Origin: an uncultured Bacteroidales bacterium
GTDB lineage: Bacteria; Bacteroidota; Bacteroidia; Bacteroidales; Paludibacteraceae
NCBI GenBank assembly: GCA_903901975.1
Contig: CAIUTB010000070.1
Coordinates: 1 to 64,000 of the forward strand
DNA length: 64,000 nt
Direction of reading: 5' to 3'
The translations under genes and the position numbers were made by a program. The notes under the pieces were generated by a model that had not been told where the DNA came from, ran no database searches, and saw nothing but the letters and a program-made list of their open reading frames with translations. Positions within the stretch are counted from its first letter, which is position 1; each line of letters opens with the position of its first letter. Shown here piece after piece: positions 43,276-53,297 of this stretch.

Positions 43276-45951
43276 ATGCTTAACAAGAAATTAAAATCAT
43301 GGTTAATTTCAGGCATCCTACTGAACGCACTGTTTTGCTTTTCTCAACTTGAAAAAGAGAGTATTAATGAATCTTGGAGACATGTTACGCAAGATGTTAC
43401 CGGTGCTGAGAAATCTGATTTTCAAGATTTGTCATGGCAAAAGGTTAATCTCCCACATACCTGGAATAATACTGACGCTTATACTTTTAAAAAATATTAT
43501 AGAGGTATTGGTTGGTATCGTAAAGATTTGTTTCTGACAAAAAAACAGATTGACAAGAAACTTTTTATCAATTTTGAAGGCGTGTTTGTAAAAGCCGATA
43601 TTTATGTGAATGGAAAATTTGTTGGTCAACATAAAGGCGGTTATACGGCTTTCACTTATGATATTTCAAATTTTGTGTCAATTCCAGGTAAAAACATTAT
43701 CGCTGTTAAGGTTGATAATAGTAAAAATTTAGATTTGCCTCCTATTTCGGGTGATTATACTATGTTTGGTGGAATATATAGAGATGTCTATTTAATATCT
43801 ACCAATAAAATTCACTTTGATCAACTGAACTTTGGGTCGGGTGGTGTTTTTGTCGAAACACCTGTGGTAAGTGAAAAAAGCGCGACAGTAAAAGTCAGAG
43901 GAACAATTGTAAATCAGTCTACGGAAAGCAGGAATTTGATTGTAATTTCGAAAATTATAGATAAATCAGGAGCAATAGTTTCAGAAATAAAATCTAAACT
44001 TAAATTGAATGCCGGTACAAGTGGTAATTTTGAACAATTGTCTGAAAAGATAATGCAACCTAATTTATGGTCAACCGAAAATCCATATTTATATACTGTT
44101 CAGACTTCTGTACTTTCGGATGACAAAAAACAAGAAATATTTCATTTGCAAAGTCAACCGTTGGGTTTTAGATGGTTTAGTTTTAGTCCTGATTCGGGAT
44201 TTTATTTAAATGGGAAATACCTAAAATTAGTTGGGGCAGCTCGTCATCAGGATTATATGGGTTTAGGAAATGCGTTGGATAATGATCTTCAACGGCGAGA
44301 TATTGAATTATTGAAAGCGATGGGAGGTAATTTTATTAGAGTGAGCCATTACCCACAGGATCCATCACTGATAGAGATGTGTGATAAATTGGGAATTTTA
44401 GTATGGGAAGAAACTCCACTGGGAAATACTTTTTATGACAGTCCAGAATTGAAATCGACCTGCATAAGTAGTTTGAAAGAAATGATACGTCAAAACTTCA
44501 ATCATCCAAGTATAATAATGTGGGGTTACATGAATGAAATTGGACTTGGGACTTCAAAGTTATCTGATAAAGAAAAGAAAAAAGAAACATTTAAAATTAC
44601 AGTAAAATTTGCAAAGGAATTAGATAGTATTGTTCATAGTGAAGATAAATACAGGTTATCTACCATGGCACAAAATTCAGGAGGCAAAGATTATTATAAG
44701 AATTATGGATTTTCGAATACTCCAAACCTAATAGGCTGGAACACCTATTATGGATGGTATAAAGATGGCTTTAACCAATTTGGTGAGTTTATGGACAAAA
44801 TGCATTCTGAATCTCCCGAAATCGTTTCGTTAATAAGTGAATATGGAGCAGGTGGAGATGGGCGTTTACACAGTTTGAAACCGGAGCAATTTGATTTTAG
44901 TATCGAATGGCAACAGTTATATCATGAATCATATTTAGATCAAATATTTAGTCGAAAATTTATTGCAGGTGCTGCCGTTTGGAATTTTATCGACTTTAGT
45001 GCCGCTGGTCGTCAGGAAAGTATGCCTCATATCAATAATAAAGGATTATTGTATAACAATCGTACTCCTAAGGATGTATATTTTCTATATCAGGCCTGGT
45101 TGTTAAAAACACCTGTTATTCATATTGCCAGTCGAGATTGGCAAATACGTAAAGGAATCCAGTCATCGGTTAATGACAAATCTGTTATTCAGCCAATAAA
45201 GGTATACTCTAATCTTCAAAAAGTGGAATTGTTTGTGAATGGAAAATCAATTGGAATTCAAAGTACAAATAAAGGAGTAGCTATATGGAAAGTCGCGTTT
45301 GTGAACGGCAAAAATTCATTAATTGCAAGGGGAGTAAATGAAAACATTACTTGTGAAGATGCCATGCAAATTGATTTTGAAATAATACCTGCACTGCTCC
45401 GTCAGGCGAACGAAAAAACCTTCGAACTGGCTGTAAATGTTGGTAGTAATTGTTTTTTTATTGATCCTGTTAATAACACAACATGGTTACCGGATCAGGA
45501 ATACAAATCTGGTAGTTTTGGTTATATTGGTGGAGAGATATTTCGAACTTCTGAAAAAAGAATTGGTCATCAGTCAGAAGTAAATCAAACCCCTAATGTT
45601 CCACTATATCAAACGTTTAGATACGGTTTAACCGACTATAAATTTGATGTTTCTGATGGTGAATATGAGGTAGAATTACACTTTGCTGATTTGAGTAGCA
45701 AACAAACAAAATCGGTATATGATGTAAACGAATCAGAAGAGAAAAGCAAAGAAATCAGTCAGTTTAATATTGTGATAAATGGAGTTATGATGCTTGAAGA
45801 TTTTTGTCCGGCAGTACAATATGGCTCATTAAATGCAGTTCCGAAAACTTTTGTTGTGCAAGCAAAAAACTTAAAAGGGATTACTGTATCATTTGAAAAG
45901 GAAATAGCTAACACATTCTTAAATGCAATAAAGATTAGAAGATTAAATTAG
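43276..45951 (+). CDS. GH2 family glycosidase with C-terminal malectin-like domain
   Basis: An 891-residue exported enzyme. The GH2 sugar-binding, immunoglobulin-like and TIM-barrel domains run from about 25 to 620 (VNLPHTWNNTD, YRGIGWYRKDL, FEGVFVKADIYVNG). The acid/base is Glu421 (WGYMNEIG) and the nucleophile Glu522 (SLISEYGAGG). A DUF4982-like segment (about 640-690) is followed by a malectin-like/CBM57-type domain (about 715-891; NVGSN, GGEIFRTSEKR, YEVELHFADL, FEKEIANTFLNAIKI). Activity could be beta-galactosidase, beta-glucuronidase or another; the residues seen do not decide. It probably trims desulfated oligosaccharide in the periplasm. Confidence 0.88.
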   Translation: MLNKKLKSWLISGILLNALFCFSQLEKESINESWRHVTQDVTGAEKSDFQDLSWQKVNLPHTWNNTDAYTFKKYYRGIGWYRKDLFLTKKQIDKKLFINFEGVFVKADIYVNGKFVGQHKGGYTAFTYDISNFVSIPGKNIIAVKVDNSKNLDLPPISGDYTMFGGIYRDVYLISTNKIHFDQLNFGSGGVFVETPVVSEKSATVKVRGTIVNQSTESRNLIVISKIIDKSGAIVSEIKSKLKLNAGTSGNFEQLSEKIMQPNLWSTENPYLYTVQTSVLSDDKKQEIFHLQSQPLGFRWFSFSPDSGFYLNGKYLKLVGAARHQDYMGLGNALDNDLQRRDIELLKAMGGNFIRVSHYPQDPSLIEMCDKLGILVWEETPLGNTFYDSPELKSTCISSLKEMIRQNFNHPSIIMWGYMNEIGLGTSKLSDKEKKKETFKITVKFAKELDSIVHSEDKYRLSTMAQNSGGKDYYKNYGFSNTPNLIGWNTYYGWYKDGFNQFGEFMDKMHSESPEIVSLISEYGAGGDGRLHSLKPEQFDFSIEWQQLYHESYLDQIFSRKFIAGAAVWNFIDFSAAGRQESMPHINNKGLLYNNRTPKDVYFLYQAWLLKTPVIHIASRDWQIRKGIQSSVNDKSVIQPIKVYSNLQKVELFVNGKSIGIQSTNKGVAIWKVAFVNGKNSLIARGVNENITCEDAMQIDFEIIPALLRQANEKTFELAVNVGSNCFFIDPVNNTTWLPDQEYKSGSFGYIGGEIFRTSEKRIGHQSEVNQTPNVPLYQTFRYGLTDYKFDVSDGEYEVELHFADLSSKQTKSVYDVNESEEKSKEISQFNIVINGVMMLEDFCPAVQYGSLNAVPKTFVVQAKNLKGITVSFEKEIANTFLNAIKIRRLN

Positions 45952-45973
45952 CCAAATTGTAATTTCAAGCATT

Positions 45974-47647
45974 ATGCAAAATAAACTATCTCACAACATA
46001 CTGAATTTCGGTTTAATAAGTTTAGTTTCTGTATCTGCTTATTCTCAATCCGAGAAAAAAGCTACTGAAAAACCTAATATACTCTTTATTGCTGTCGACG
46101 ATTTAAAACCAATTTTGGGTTGCTATGGTGATAAAATAATTAAAACTCCGAATATTGACCGGCTTGCAAAAAACGGAACTGTTTTTCTTCAAAATTACTG
46201 CCAACAAGCTGTTTCAGGTCCAACACGTGCAAGTATCTTGACCGGAATGCGACCTGATTATACAAAAATATGGGATTTGAAAACCAAAATGCGTGACGTG
46301 AATCCTGACATACTAACCATTCCACAATATTTTATTAGTCAGGGTTATAGCACACAAGGAATTGGTAAAATCTACGATGCACGCTGTGTTGATAAAAAAA
46401 TGGATGCTCCATCCTGGAGCGTTCCATTTTATAATTATATGAAGGCTGATATCAATTATCTGGACCAAAAATATGGCGAACCATTTCAAACTTATTATCA
46501 ACTTGCTGAGACTAAAAAATTAGCAGAAAAATTCACTGCTGAAGCTAAGCAAAATGGAATGAAAGAAGAGGAAATTGATGTCTACGTGCAAAAACGTATA
46601 AAACCTTCGGTTGAATGTGCCGATGTTCCGGATAATGCATATGTTGATGGCGCCAATGTATTAAAAGCAAAGGATATACTTAAAAAACTTAAAAGTGAGA
46701 ATAAACCATTTTTCTTTGCTGTTGGATTTTTGAAACCTCATTTACCTTTTGTTGCTCCCCAAAAGTATTGGAATTTATACAAACGAGACGAAATGCCGGT
46801 TGCCGTTTATCAAAAACCTGCTCGTAATAGTCCGGCCATAGCCTATCATAGTTCATCCGAATTAATGGCATATAGCGACATTCCGGAATTAACGAGTTTT
46901 ACTGACCAAAAAATCGGGATAAATCTGCCGCTCGACAAGCAAAAAGAACTAATTCACGGATATTATGCCGCTGTGTCGTACACCGATGCACAAATTGGGA
47001 TTTTACTTAATACGCTGGACTCACTTGGTCTGACAAAAAATACAGTTATTGTACTTTGGGGTGATCACGGCTGGCATCTTGGCGACCATTCACTTTGGTG
47101 TAAGCATACTGATTTTGAACAAGCTACCCATGCACCTTTAATTATTTCAGCGCCAGGTTTTAAAGCTTCCAGTACTAAGTCACAAACAGAATTTATAGAT
47201 ATTTTCCCCACTTTGTGTGATTTAGCTGGAATTTACATTCCTCCTCATTTAGACGGTAAAAGTCTCGTTCCGGTTATGAAAAATCCAAGAACAACAACAA
47301 AGGATTATTCCATAAGCCAGTATCCAAGGAGCGAAGATAAGAACGAAACCAACCGCTTGGGTTATGCTGACGGTAAATATATGGGTTATTCATTACGAAC
47401 GTCTCAGTATCGGTTTACTATTTGGATGAAAGATTATTTTCGAAGCAATTTAGCTTTTGATAAAAACCTGATAGTAGCGATGGAATTATATGATTATCAG
47501 AAAGACCCTAACGAAACAATAAATGTGGTTGATGAGAAGAAATATACTGAAGTTAAAAAGGATTTGTACAGTAAGATGCTGTTTTTTTTCGAAGCAGAAC
47601 GCCATAAACTTGCATTGAAAAACGAACTTAAAATCGAACAAAAATAA
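45974..47647 (+). CDS. Serine-type sulfatase, iduronate-2-sulfatase-like
   Basis: A 557-residue exported S1-family sulfatase. The signal peptide is followed by the metal-binding IAVDDLKPILGCYGD and the active-site motif SGPTRASILTG, where Ser81 must be oxidised to formylglycine. WGDHGWHLGDH near the middle supplies further metal and sulfate ligands. The Ser-type site requires an anSME-type maturase. Overall it resembles iduronate-2-sulfatase-like enzymes, suggesting removal of sulfate from a uronate or neighbouring sugar. It is 22 bp after the GH2 gene and is the last gene of the first transcription unit. It is the most diverged of the three related sulfatases here. Confidence 0.92.
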   Translation: MQNKLSHNILNFGLISLVSVSAYSQSEKKATEKPNILFIAVDDLKPILGCYGDKIIKTPNIDRLAKNGTVFLQNYCQQAVSGPTRASILTGMRPDYTKIWDLKTKMRDVNPDILTIPQYFISQGYSTQGIGKIYDARCVDKKMDAPSWSVPFYNYMKADINYLDQKYGEPFQTYYQLAETKKLAEKFTAEAKQNGMKEEEIDVYVQKRIKPSVECADVPDNAYVDGANVLKAKDILKKLKSENKPFFFAVGFLKPHLPFVAPQKYWNLYKRDEMPVAVYQKPARNSPAIAYHSSSELMAYSDIPELTSFTDQKIGINLPLDKQKELIHGYYAAVSYTDAQIGILLNTLDSLGLTKNTVIVLWGDHGWHLGDHSLWCKHTDFEQATHAPLIISAPGFKASSTKSQTEFIDIFPTLCDLAGIYIPPHLDGKSLVPVMKNPRTTTKDYSISQYPRSEDKNETNRLGYADGKYMGYSLRTSQYRFTIWMKDYFRSNLAFDKNLIVAMELYDYQKDPNETINVVDEKKYTEVKKDLYSKMLFFFEAERHKLALKNELKIEQK

Positions 47648-47729
47648 GTTGTTTTTTGAAAAATCTATGTTTTACAGCATGTTTCAGTAAAAAGCCATGA
47701 AATTATTTTTTTATTATTGATTCTTGTAT

Positions 47730-47762
47730 TACTTTTGGTCGACCAATGCACTGGTCGACCAA
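47730..47762 (+). promoter_or_regulatory. Promoter with tandem palindromic operators, second transcription unit
   Basis: The -7 box TACTTTTG (47730-47737) overlaps palindrome TTGGTCGACCAA (47735-47746). A second palindrome CTGGTCGACCAA (47751-47762) follows with its centre exactly 16 bp downstream, the same spacing as in front of susC. The -33 element is weak, which fits regulation. It lies about 150 nt upstream of the PL6 start at 47891. Confidence 0.78.
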
Positions 47763-47890
47763 ATTTTTACAGATATTAAAAGAAAATCTGGCATACATAC
47801 TAATTTTTTGTTTCATTTCAATTGCTTCTAATGCTTACAAATACATTAACCAATTCAACCTTTGGTATTTTTCAGAGTCTAACAATAAAA

Positions 47891-49408
47891 ATGAGACAAG
47901 TACTTATCGTTTATTTTTTCTTTATCTCAATAGTTGCTTCGCTGGCAGCTGAGAACCAAAATCAGGAAATTTTGGTTTCTACTATTGCTGAGTTAAATTC
48001 GGCAATTTTACAGGCAAAACCAGGAGCTAGAATAATTCTCAAAGATGGAATTTGGAAAAACACAGCTATAAATTTTAATTCAACAGCTACCGTATCAGCT
48101 TATATAACTTTGTGTGCTCAGACTCCGGGGAAAGTAATTTTAAGTGGAAATTCGACTTTGATTTTTTCAGCACCTTATTTGGTGGTTGACGGATTTGTGT
48201 TTCGAAATGGTTCGATTGATGGTGGCTCAGTAATAACCTTTAATTCTGATAATTGCAGACTTAGTAATACTGTTATTAAAGATTTCAATCCGTCAAATTT
48301 TCAAACAGCATATTATTGGGTATATTTTCAGGGAAGTTATAACCGAATGGATCATTGCCTTTTCAAAGGAAAAAGTAATATGAACCCGGTGGTACAAAAT
48401 TTCGAAGAAAATGCTCGTTACAATAAGGTAGACAGCTGTATTGTAAAGGATATTCCTTATGTAAAACATGCCAACGGTCGTGAAATTTTCCGAATTTTTG
48501 GTTACGGTCATGCCGACCAACCGGGTGACGACGGTGCTTATTTTACTATCGAATATAATCTTTTTGACCATGCCGATGGAGAAGGTACTGAAATTATTTC
48601 CCTCAAATCGAATAACAACATTGTTCGTTACAATACAGTCATCGCTTCAAGAGGTGGCTTGGTTGGCAGACGTGGAAAAAACAATATCTTTGAAGGAAAC
48701 TTTATTTTTGGTCAGGGTCAGGCTGGTACAACCGGCATTCGGGTTGCCGGCAGCAATCATCGGGTTATCAATAACTATATTTCCGATGTAACAGAAGATG
48801 GGCTGAGACTGATAACGGGTGAATATTATGAAAAAAGTCTGACATCGAATTTTGCACCCAAAAAGAAAGAACTGCCAAAGTATTTGCAGGTAAAGGATGG
48901 TTATTTTGCTCATAACACTATTGTAAACTGTACTGGAAACGGCATCGATATTGGATTTGCGTATGAAAATCACTGGCCAAATTTGCAAATGATATTACTC
49001 CCTGAAAATAACAAATTTGTAAACAATGTTGTGTTTAATTGCACTGGCAATTCAATCATCGAAGCGGTTCAGGATAAGAATCCACCCTTAGATGTATTTT
49101 CATTCAAACCTAATATTTTTGAAGGAAATATTAGTTGGGGCAGCAAAACGAGCGGTTTGGGAGCAACGAAAGGGATTAAAATGATAAATCCAAAATTTAC
49201 ATTTTCGAAAGACGGATTTCTTCGTCCGGATAAAAACAGTCCGCTTATCAATGGGGGTGTAAATTCAGATCTTACAACGGATATGGATGGTCAGAAAAGA
49301 GATGATTTGAAAGATATAGGCGCTGACGAATTAGCTGACTCACCTATAATACATCATCCTTTAAACTCGAAAGAAATAGGTCCAAAATGGCTGATAATCA
49401 AGAAATAA
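47891..49408 (+). CDS. Single-domain PL6 family lyase
   Basis: A 505-residue exported beta-helix lyase with signal peptide (MRQVLIVYFFFISIVASLAA) and no T9SS tail. The catalytic Lys239 (EIISLKSNNN) and Arg260 (GLVGRRGKNN) are in place, but the His that follows Arg in the first PL6 protein is Arg261 here, hinting at altered specificity. The C-terminal segment (LINGGVNSDLTTDMDGQKRDDLKDIGADE) is typical of PL6. I chose the ATG at 47891 for the signal peptide; the ATG at 47822 would add 23 residues ahead of it. It opens the second transcription unit and is followed 15 bp later by two related sulfatases. Confidence 0.88.
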   Translation: MRQVLIVYFFFISIVASLAAENQNQEILVSTIAELNSAILQAKPGARIILKDGIWKNTAINFNSTATVSAYITLCAQTPGKVILSGNSTLIFSAPYLVVDGFVFRNGSIDGGSVITFNSDNCRLSNTVIKDFNPSNFQTAYYWVYFQGSYNRMDHCLFKGKSNMNPVVQNFEENARYNKVDSCIVKDIPYVKHANGREIFRIFGYGHADQPGDDGAYFTIEYNLFDHADGEGTEIISLKSNNNIVRYNTVIASRGGLVGRRGKNNIFEGNFIFGQGQAGTTGIRVAGSNHRVINNYISDVTEDGLRLITGEYYEKSLTSNFAPKKKELPKYLQVKDGYFAHNTIVNCTGNGIDIGFAYENHWPNLQMILLPENNKFVNNVVFNCTGNSIIEAVQDKNPPLDVFSFKPNIFEGNISWGSKTSGLGATKGIKMINPKFTFSKDGFLRPDKNSPLINGGVNSDLTTDMDGQKRDDLKDIGADELADSPIIHHPLNSKEIGPKWLIIKK

Positions 49409-49423
49409 AATAAAAATGTATCC

Positions 49424-50995
49424 ATGAAAAAACTAATTCAGAACAGCAGCTTAAACCTTGCTTTATTAGGGCTGGCAACTTTGCCGGTAATGGCTCATCA
49501 AGCTGAGCCAAAGCAACAAAGACCCAATGTTTTATTCATTCCGGTTGACGATTTGAAACCATTGATTTCAGCATACGGTGATAAAATGGCCATCACACCC
49601 GGCATGGACCGATTGGCAAGAGAAGGTATGGCATTCCAGAATTGCTATGTACAACAGGCTATTAGCGGTGCAACCCGTGCCAGCTGTCTTACCGGCATGC
49701 GTCCTGATAAAACCAAAGTCTGGGATTTAGTTACCAATTTTCGTCAGGTGAATCCAAATGCTGTAAGTATTCCGGAGTATTTTATTCAAAATGGGTATGA
49801 AACGGCCGCAACTGGAAAAATATATCACGAAGGTAGTGCCGGTCCCGGTCACGATGCAGCTTCGTGGTCAATTCCTTTTGAGAAAGATAATGCCAAAACA
49901 TACGTGAACTTTGTACCTGAAAAAGGCAAAAAAGGGCCTGCAACTGAATGCGCTGATGTCCCCGATAATGCTTATCAGGATGGTGTTGCAGCAGAAATAG
50001 GCATTAAATTAATGCAAAAATTAAAAGATGGCGGGAAACCCTTCTTTTTATCCATTGGCTTTCACAAACCACATTTACCATTTGTTGCACCTAAAAAATA
50101 CTGGGATTTATACAAACGAGATCAATTCCAGATTGCGCCTTTTCAACATAAAGCAAGTGGCAGTCCGGATATGGCTTATCATGTTTCCGGTGAATTGAAA
50201 ATGTATACCGATATTCCTCAATTCGACAGTTATTCCGAAAAAGAATTGGATCATTTGTCGGCTGATAAGCAAAAAGAATTAATTCATGGTTATTATGCAG
50301 CTGCTTCGTATATGGATGCGCAGCTGGTAAAAGTGTTGAACGAATTGGATCGGTTGGGATTGACCGATAACACGATTGTGGTGCTTTGGGGCGATCATGG
50401 CTGGCATTTGGGCGACCATGGCTTGTGGAACAAACATACTGATTTTGAAAATGCAACACATGCTTGCTTATTAATGAAAGGCGTTAAAGGCAGTCCGAAA
50501 AACATCAAACCAACCACACAGTGCGAATTTGTAGACATTTTCCCAACGCTTTGCGAAATGACCGGAATTCCTACACCAGGTTGGCTGGATGGAATCAGTT
50601 TGATACCGGCAATTAAGAATCCTACTGCTGAGTTGAGACAATACTCATTAAGCCAATATCCGCGTGGAAAAGCAATGGGTTACTCCATTCGAACAAAACG
50701 ATTCCGTTATACGGTTTGGATCGGCGATTACTATTCAGCCGAAAAACCATTTAGCGAAGCCAATATTCTTGCACGTGAAATGTATGATTATCAACAAGAT
50801 CCACTGGAAACTAAAAGTTTAATTGGAGATAAATCATATCTAAAAGATGAGACTCAGATGAAAATATATTTTGAAGAAGCTATGGAACGTGAACATATTC
50901 AGTATATTGCGTTTTCAAAACGAGCAAACTACCAAAACCCTATAAGCACAACTCCTGAAAAAAAAGGGCGTTATGCCGGTTCAAGTGTTGAATAA
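49424..50995 (+). CDS. Serine-type sulfatase, iduronate-2-sulfatase-like (tandem copy A)
   Basis: A 523-residue exported S1 sulfatase with signal peptide (NLALLGLATLPVMAHQ). Metal-binding residues are in IPVDDLKPLISAYGD. The active-site motif reads SGATRASCLTG, so formylglycine would form at Ser81, and Ala replaces the usual Pro (S-x-A-x-R). WGDHGWHLGDHGLW is intact. It is closely related along its full length to the next sulfatase (24 bp downstream), so they are a tandem duplication. The C-terminus carries PEKKGRYAG, a short basic tail. It probably desulfates oligosaccharides produced by the PL6 lyase in front of it. Confidence 0.92.
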   Translation: MKKLIQNSSLNLALLGLATLPVMAHQAEPKQQRPNVLFIPVDDLKPLISAYGDKMAITPGMDRLAREGMAFQNCYVQQAISGATRASCLTGMRPDKTKVWDLVTNFRQVNPNAVSIPEYFIQNGYETAATGKIYHEGSAGPGHDAASWSIPFEKDNAKTYVNFVPEKGKKGPATECADVPDNAYQDGVAAEIGIKLMQKLKDGGKPFFLSIGFHKPHLPFVAPKKYWDLYKRDQFQIAPFQHKASGSPDMAYHVSGELKMYTDIPQFDSYSEKELDHLSADKQKELIHGYYAAASYMDAQLVKVLNELDRLGLTDNTIVVLWGDHGWHLGDHGLWNKHTDFENATHACLLMKGVKGSPKNIKPTTQCEFVDIFPTLCEMTGIPTPGWLDGISLIPAIKNPTAELRQYSLSQYPRGKAMGYSIRTKRFRYTVWIGDYYSAEKPFSEANILAREMYDYQQDPLETKSLIGDKSYLKDETQMKIYFEEAMEREHIQYIAFSKRANYQNPISTTPEKKGRYAGSSVE

Positions 50996-51019
50996 GATAA
51001 ATTTAATTGAAATCAGAAA

Positions 51020-52603
51020 ATGAAAAGATTAATTAAAAACAGTAGTTTAAACCTTGCTTTGTTAGGTTTGGCTACTATGCCAACAATGGCACAAAAAACG
51101 GAAACAAAGAAAACACGTCCTAATGTATTATTTATTGCCGTTGACGATTTAAAACCTTTAATTGCCGCTTATGGTGATAAAATGGCTATTACTCCGGGAA
51201 TGGATCGTCTGGCAAATGAAGGTATGGCTTTCCAGAACTGTTATGTTCAGCAGGCTATCAGTGGTGCTACCCGTGCCAGCTGTCTTACAGGAATGCGTCC
51301 CGACAAGACAAAAGTGTGGGATTTGATAACGAATTTCCGTCAGGTAAACACTAATGCAGTTAGTTTGCCTGAGTATTTCATTAAAAACGGTTACGAAACA
51401 GCAGCCGTTGGAAAAATTTATCATGTAGGTAGTGCAGGTCCGGGACATGATGCGCCATCCTGGTCAACTCCCTGGATTAATGATAAAGCTGAAACATACG
51501 TGAATTTCGTACCTGAAAAAGGCAAAAAAGGTCCGGCAGTTGAATGTGCCGATGTGCCTGATAATACCTATCAGGATGGTGTTTGTGCTGAAATTGGGAT
51601 CAAGTTACTAAACCAATTGAAAGGAAATGGAAAACCATTTTTCCTTGCAGTAGGTTTCCACAAGCCACATTTACCATTTGTTGCACCCAAAAAATACTGG
51701 GATTTATACAAACGTGATCAATTCAAAATTGCTGAATTTCAACATAAAGCTGCCGGAAGCCCGGATTTAGCTTATCATGTTTCGGGTGAGTTGAAAAGCT
51801 ATACCGACATTCCACAGTTTGACAGTTATTCGGAGAAAGATTTGGATCATTTGCCTGTTGATAAGCAAAAAGAACTGATTCATGGTTATTACGCAGCTGC
51901 ATCGTATATGGATGCTCAACTGCTAAAAGTGCTGAATGAATTAGACCGACTAAAATTGAGCGATAACACCATTGTGATACTTTGGGGCGACCACGGTTGG
52001 CATTTAGGCGATCACGGGCTTTGGAATAAACACACCGATTTTGAACAAGCAACACATGCTTGTATGCTAATGCGTGTAAAAGGAATGAAACCCGGCATTA
52101 AACCACTAACACAATGCGAATTTGTGGACATTTTCCCAACTTTGTGCGAACTGGCCGGAATTCCAACTCCAAAATACCTGGACGGATTAAGCCTTGTTCC
52201 TGCCATGAAAAATCCGGCTGCTGAATTAAGAGAATATGCATTCAGTCAGTATCCACGCAAGGATGCCATGGGTTACACCATTCGCACCAAACGTTTCCGT
52301 TACACTGAATGGATTGGCGACCTTTATTCAGCTGAATTTCCTTACAGTCAGGCAAAAATCGTTGCGAGCGAAATGTATGATTACGAAAAAGATCCATTGG
52401 AAACAAAAAGTCTGATTGGTGATAAAGCATACAGCAAAGAAGAAGTGATGATGAAGCAACTATTCACCGAAGCAATGAACCGTGAACATGTTCAATATGC
52501 AAATTATTCAAAATTAGCAGATTGGCACGAACCTATCAGTACAACTCCTGAAAAAAAAGGTAAAAAAATCAAGAAAGACCGGAAAAACGGTGATGTTGAA
52601 TAG
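51020..52603 (+). CDS. Serine-type sulfatase, iduronate-2-sulfatase-like (tandem copy B)
   Basis: A 527-residue exported sulfatase, paralogue of the preceding gene with the same S-x-A-x-R active site (SGATRASCLTG, Ser81), IAVDDLKPLIAAYGD and WGDHGWHLGDHGLW. Differences from copy A are scattered (for example APSWSTPW for AASWSIPF), so both look functional. The C-terminus is longer and more basic (KKGKKIKKDRKNGDVE). Two near-identical sulfatases in a row may desulfate different positions or chain lengths of the same glycan. It is followed after 8 bp by the DUF6250 gene. Confidence 0.92.
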   Translation: MKRLIKNSSLNLALLGLATMPTMAQKTETKKTRPNVLFIAVDDLKPLIAAYGDKMAITPGMDRLANEGMAFQNCYVQQAISGATRASCLTGMRPDKTKVWDLITNFRQVNTNAVSLPEYFIKNGYETAAVGKIYHVGSAGPGHDAPSWSTPWINDKAETYVNFVPEKGKKGPAVECADVPDNTYQDGVCAEIGIKLLNQLKGNGKPFFLAVGFHKPHLPFVAPKKYWDLYKRDQFKIAEFQHKAAGSPDLAYHVSGELKSYTDIPQFDSYSEKDLDHLPVDKQKELIHGYYAAASYMDAQLLKVLNELDRLKLSDNTIVILWGDHGWHLGDHGLWNKHTDFEQATHACMLMRVKGMKPGIKPLTQCEFVDIFPTLCELAGIPTPKYLDGLSLVPAMKNPAAELREYAFSQYPRKDAMGYTIRTKRFRYTEWIGDLYSAEFPYSQAKIVASEMYDYEKDPLETKSLIGDKAYSKEEVMMKQLFTEAMNREHVQYANYSKLADWHEPISTTPEKKGKKIKKDRKNGDVE

Positions 52604-52611
52604 AAAATTGA

Positions 52612-53286
52612 ATGAAAAAAATTCTGATCATACTATGTGTTTTTAGTAGTTTGCTTGCATTTTCTCAAAAGGAGAATGCAGGTAAGCTCCTGTATTCTGA
52701 AAATTTCAATAAAGATTGGACGAACTGGATTGTTGAATTTGAACAAGTTGAAAGTTCAACTATTGGACTGATTGACAACAAATTAGATATTTCTTCGTCA
52801 AAAGGAGCAACAGTTTGGTTTAATCATAAATTGTCAGGAAATATTATGATTACCTACAATGCAACATTAGTCGATGCGGGTGGGAAAAATGACAGAGTAT
52901 CTGACCTGAATGCTTTTTGGATGGCCTCAGAACCTCAAAAGGAAAATCCATTTGGACGAAATGGCCATTTTGAAGCGTACGACAATTTGAATTTATACTA
53001 CGCCGGAGTTGGCGGGCATTACAACAAGTACACACGCTTTAGAAAATATAACAGCAATGGCGAAAAGCCGGTATTGAAAGAGTACAGCGATGCTCCTCAT
53101 TTATTGATTGGGAATAAAACCTACACAATCAAAATTGTGCTGAATAACGGCCTGATTCAATATTATTTAAACGATGAACTGTATTGGGAACTAAAAGACG
53201 AAACACCTTACAAAGAAGGTTATTTCGGTTTCAGAACCACAATCAGTCACCAACAATTCTCAAATTTCAAGGTTTATCAATTATAA
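52612..53286 (+). CDS. DUF6250 family exported protein (concanavalin-like fold)
   Basis: A 224-residue exported protein with signal peptide (IILCVFSSLLAFSQ). Segments NFNKDWTNWIVEFE, ATVWFNHKLSGNIMITYN, RVSDLNAFWMAS and GYFGFRTTISHQQFSNFKVYQL match the DUF6250/DUF1961-like pattern of glycan-locus proteins with a jelly-roll (lectin-like) fold. Function is not established: it could be a lyase, a hydrolase or a binding protein. It sits between two sulfatases, 8 bp after one and 11 bp before the next, so it is part of the desulfation and uronate-degradation block. No T9SS tail. Confidence 0.75.
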   Translation: MKKILIILCVFSSLLAFSQKENAGKLLYSENFNKDWTNWIVEFEQVESSTIGLIDNKLDISSSKGATVWFNHKLSGNIMITYNATLVDAGGKNDRVSDLNAFWMASEPQKENPFGRNGHFEAYDNLNLYYAGVGGHYNKYTRFRKYNSNGEKPVLKEYSDAPHLLIGNKTYTIKIVLNNGLIQYYLNDELYWELKDETPYKEGYFGFRTTISHQQFSNFKVYQL

Positions 53287-53297
53287 AATTTAAAACA

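Noticed and set aside
53184-53297. N-terminal extension of the fourth sulfatase
   Set aside because: It lies inside the DUF6250 gene, is basic and unlike a signal peptide; the ATG at 53298 gives a proper export signal.
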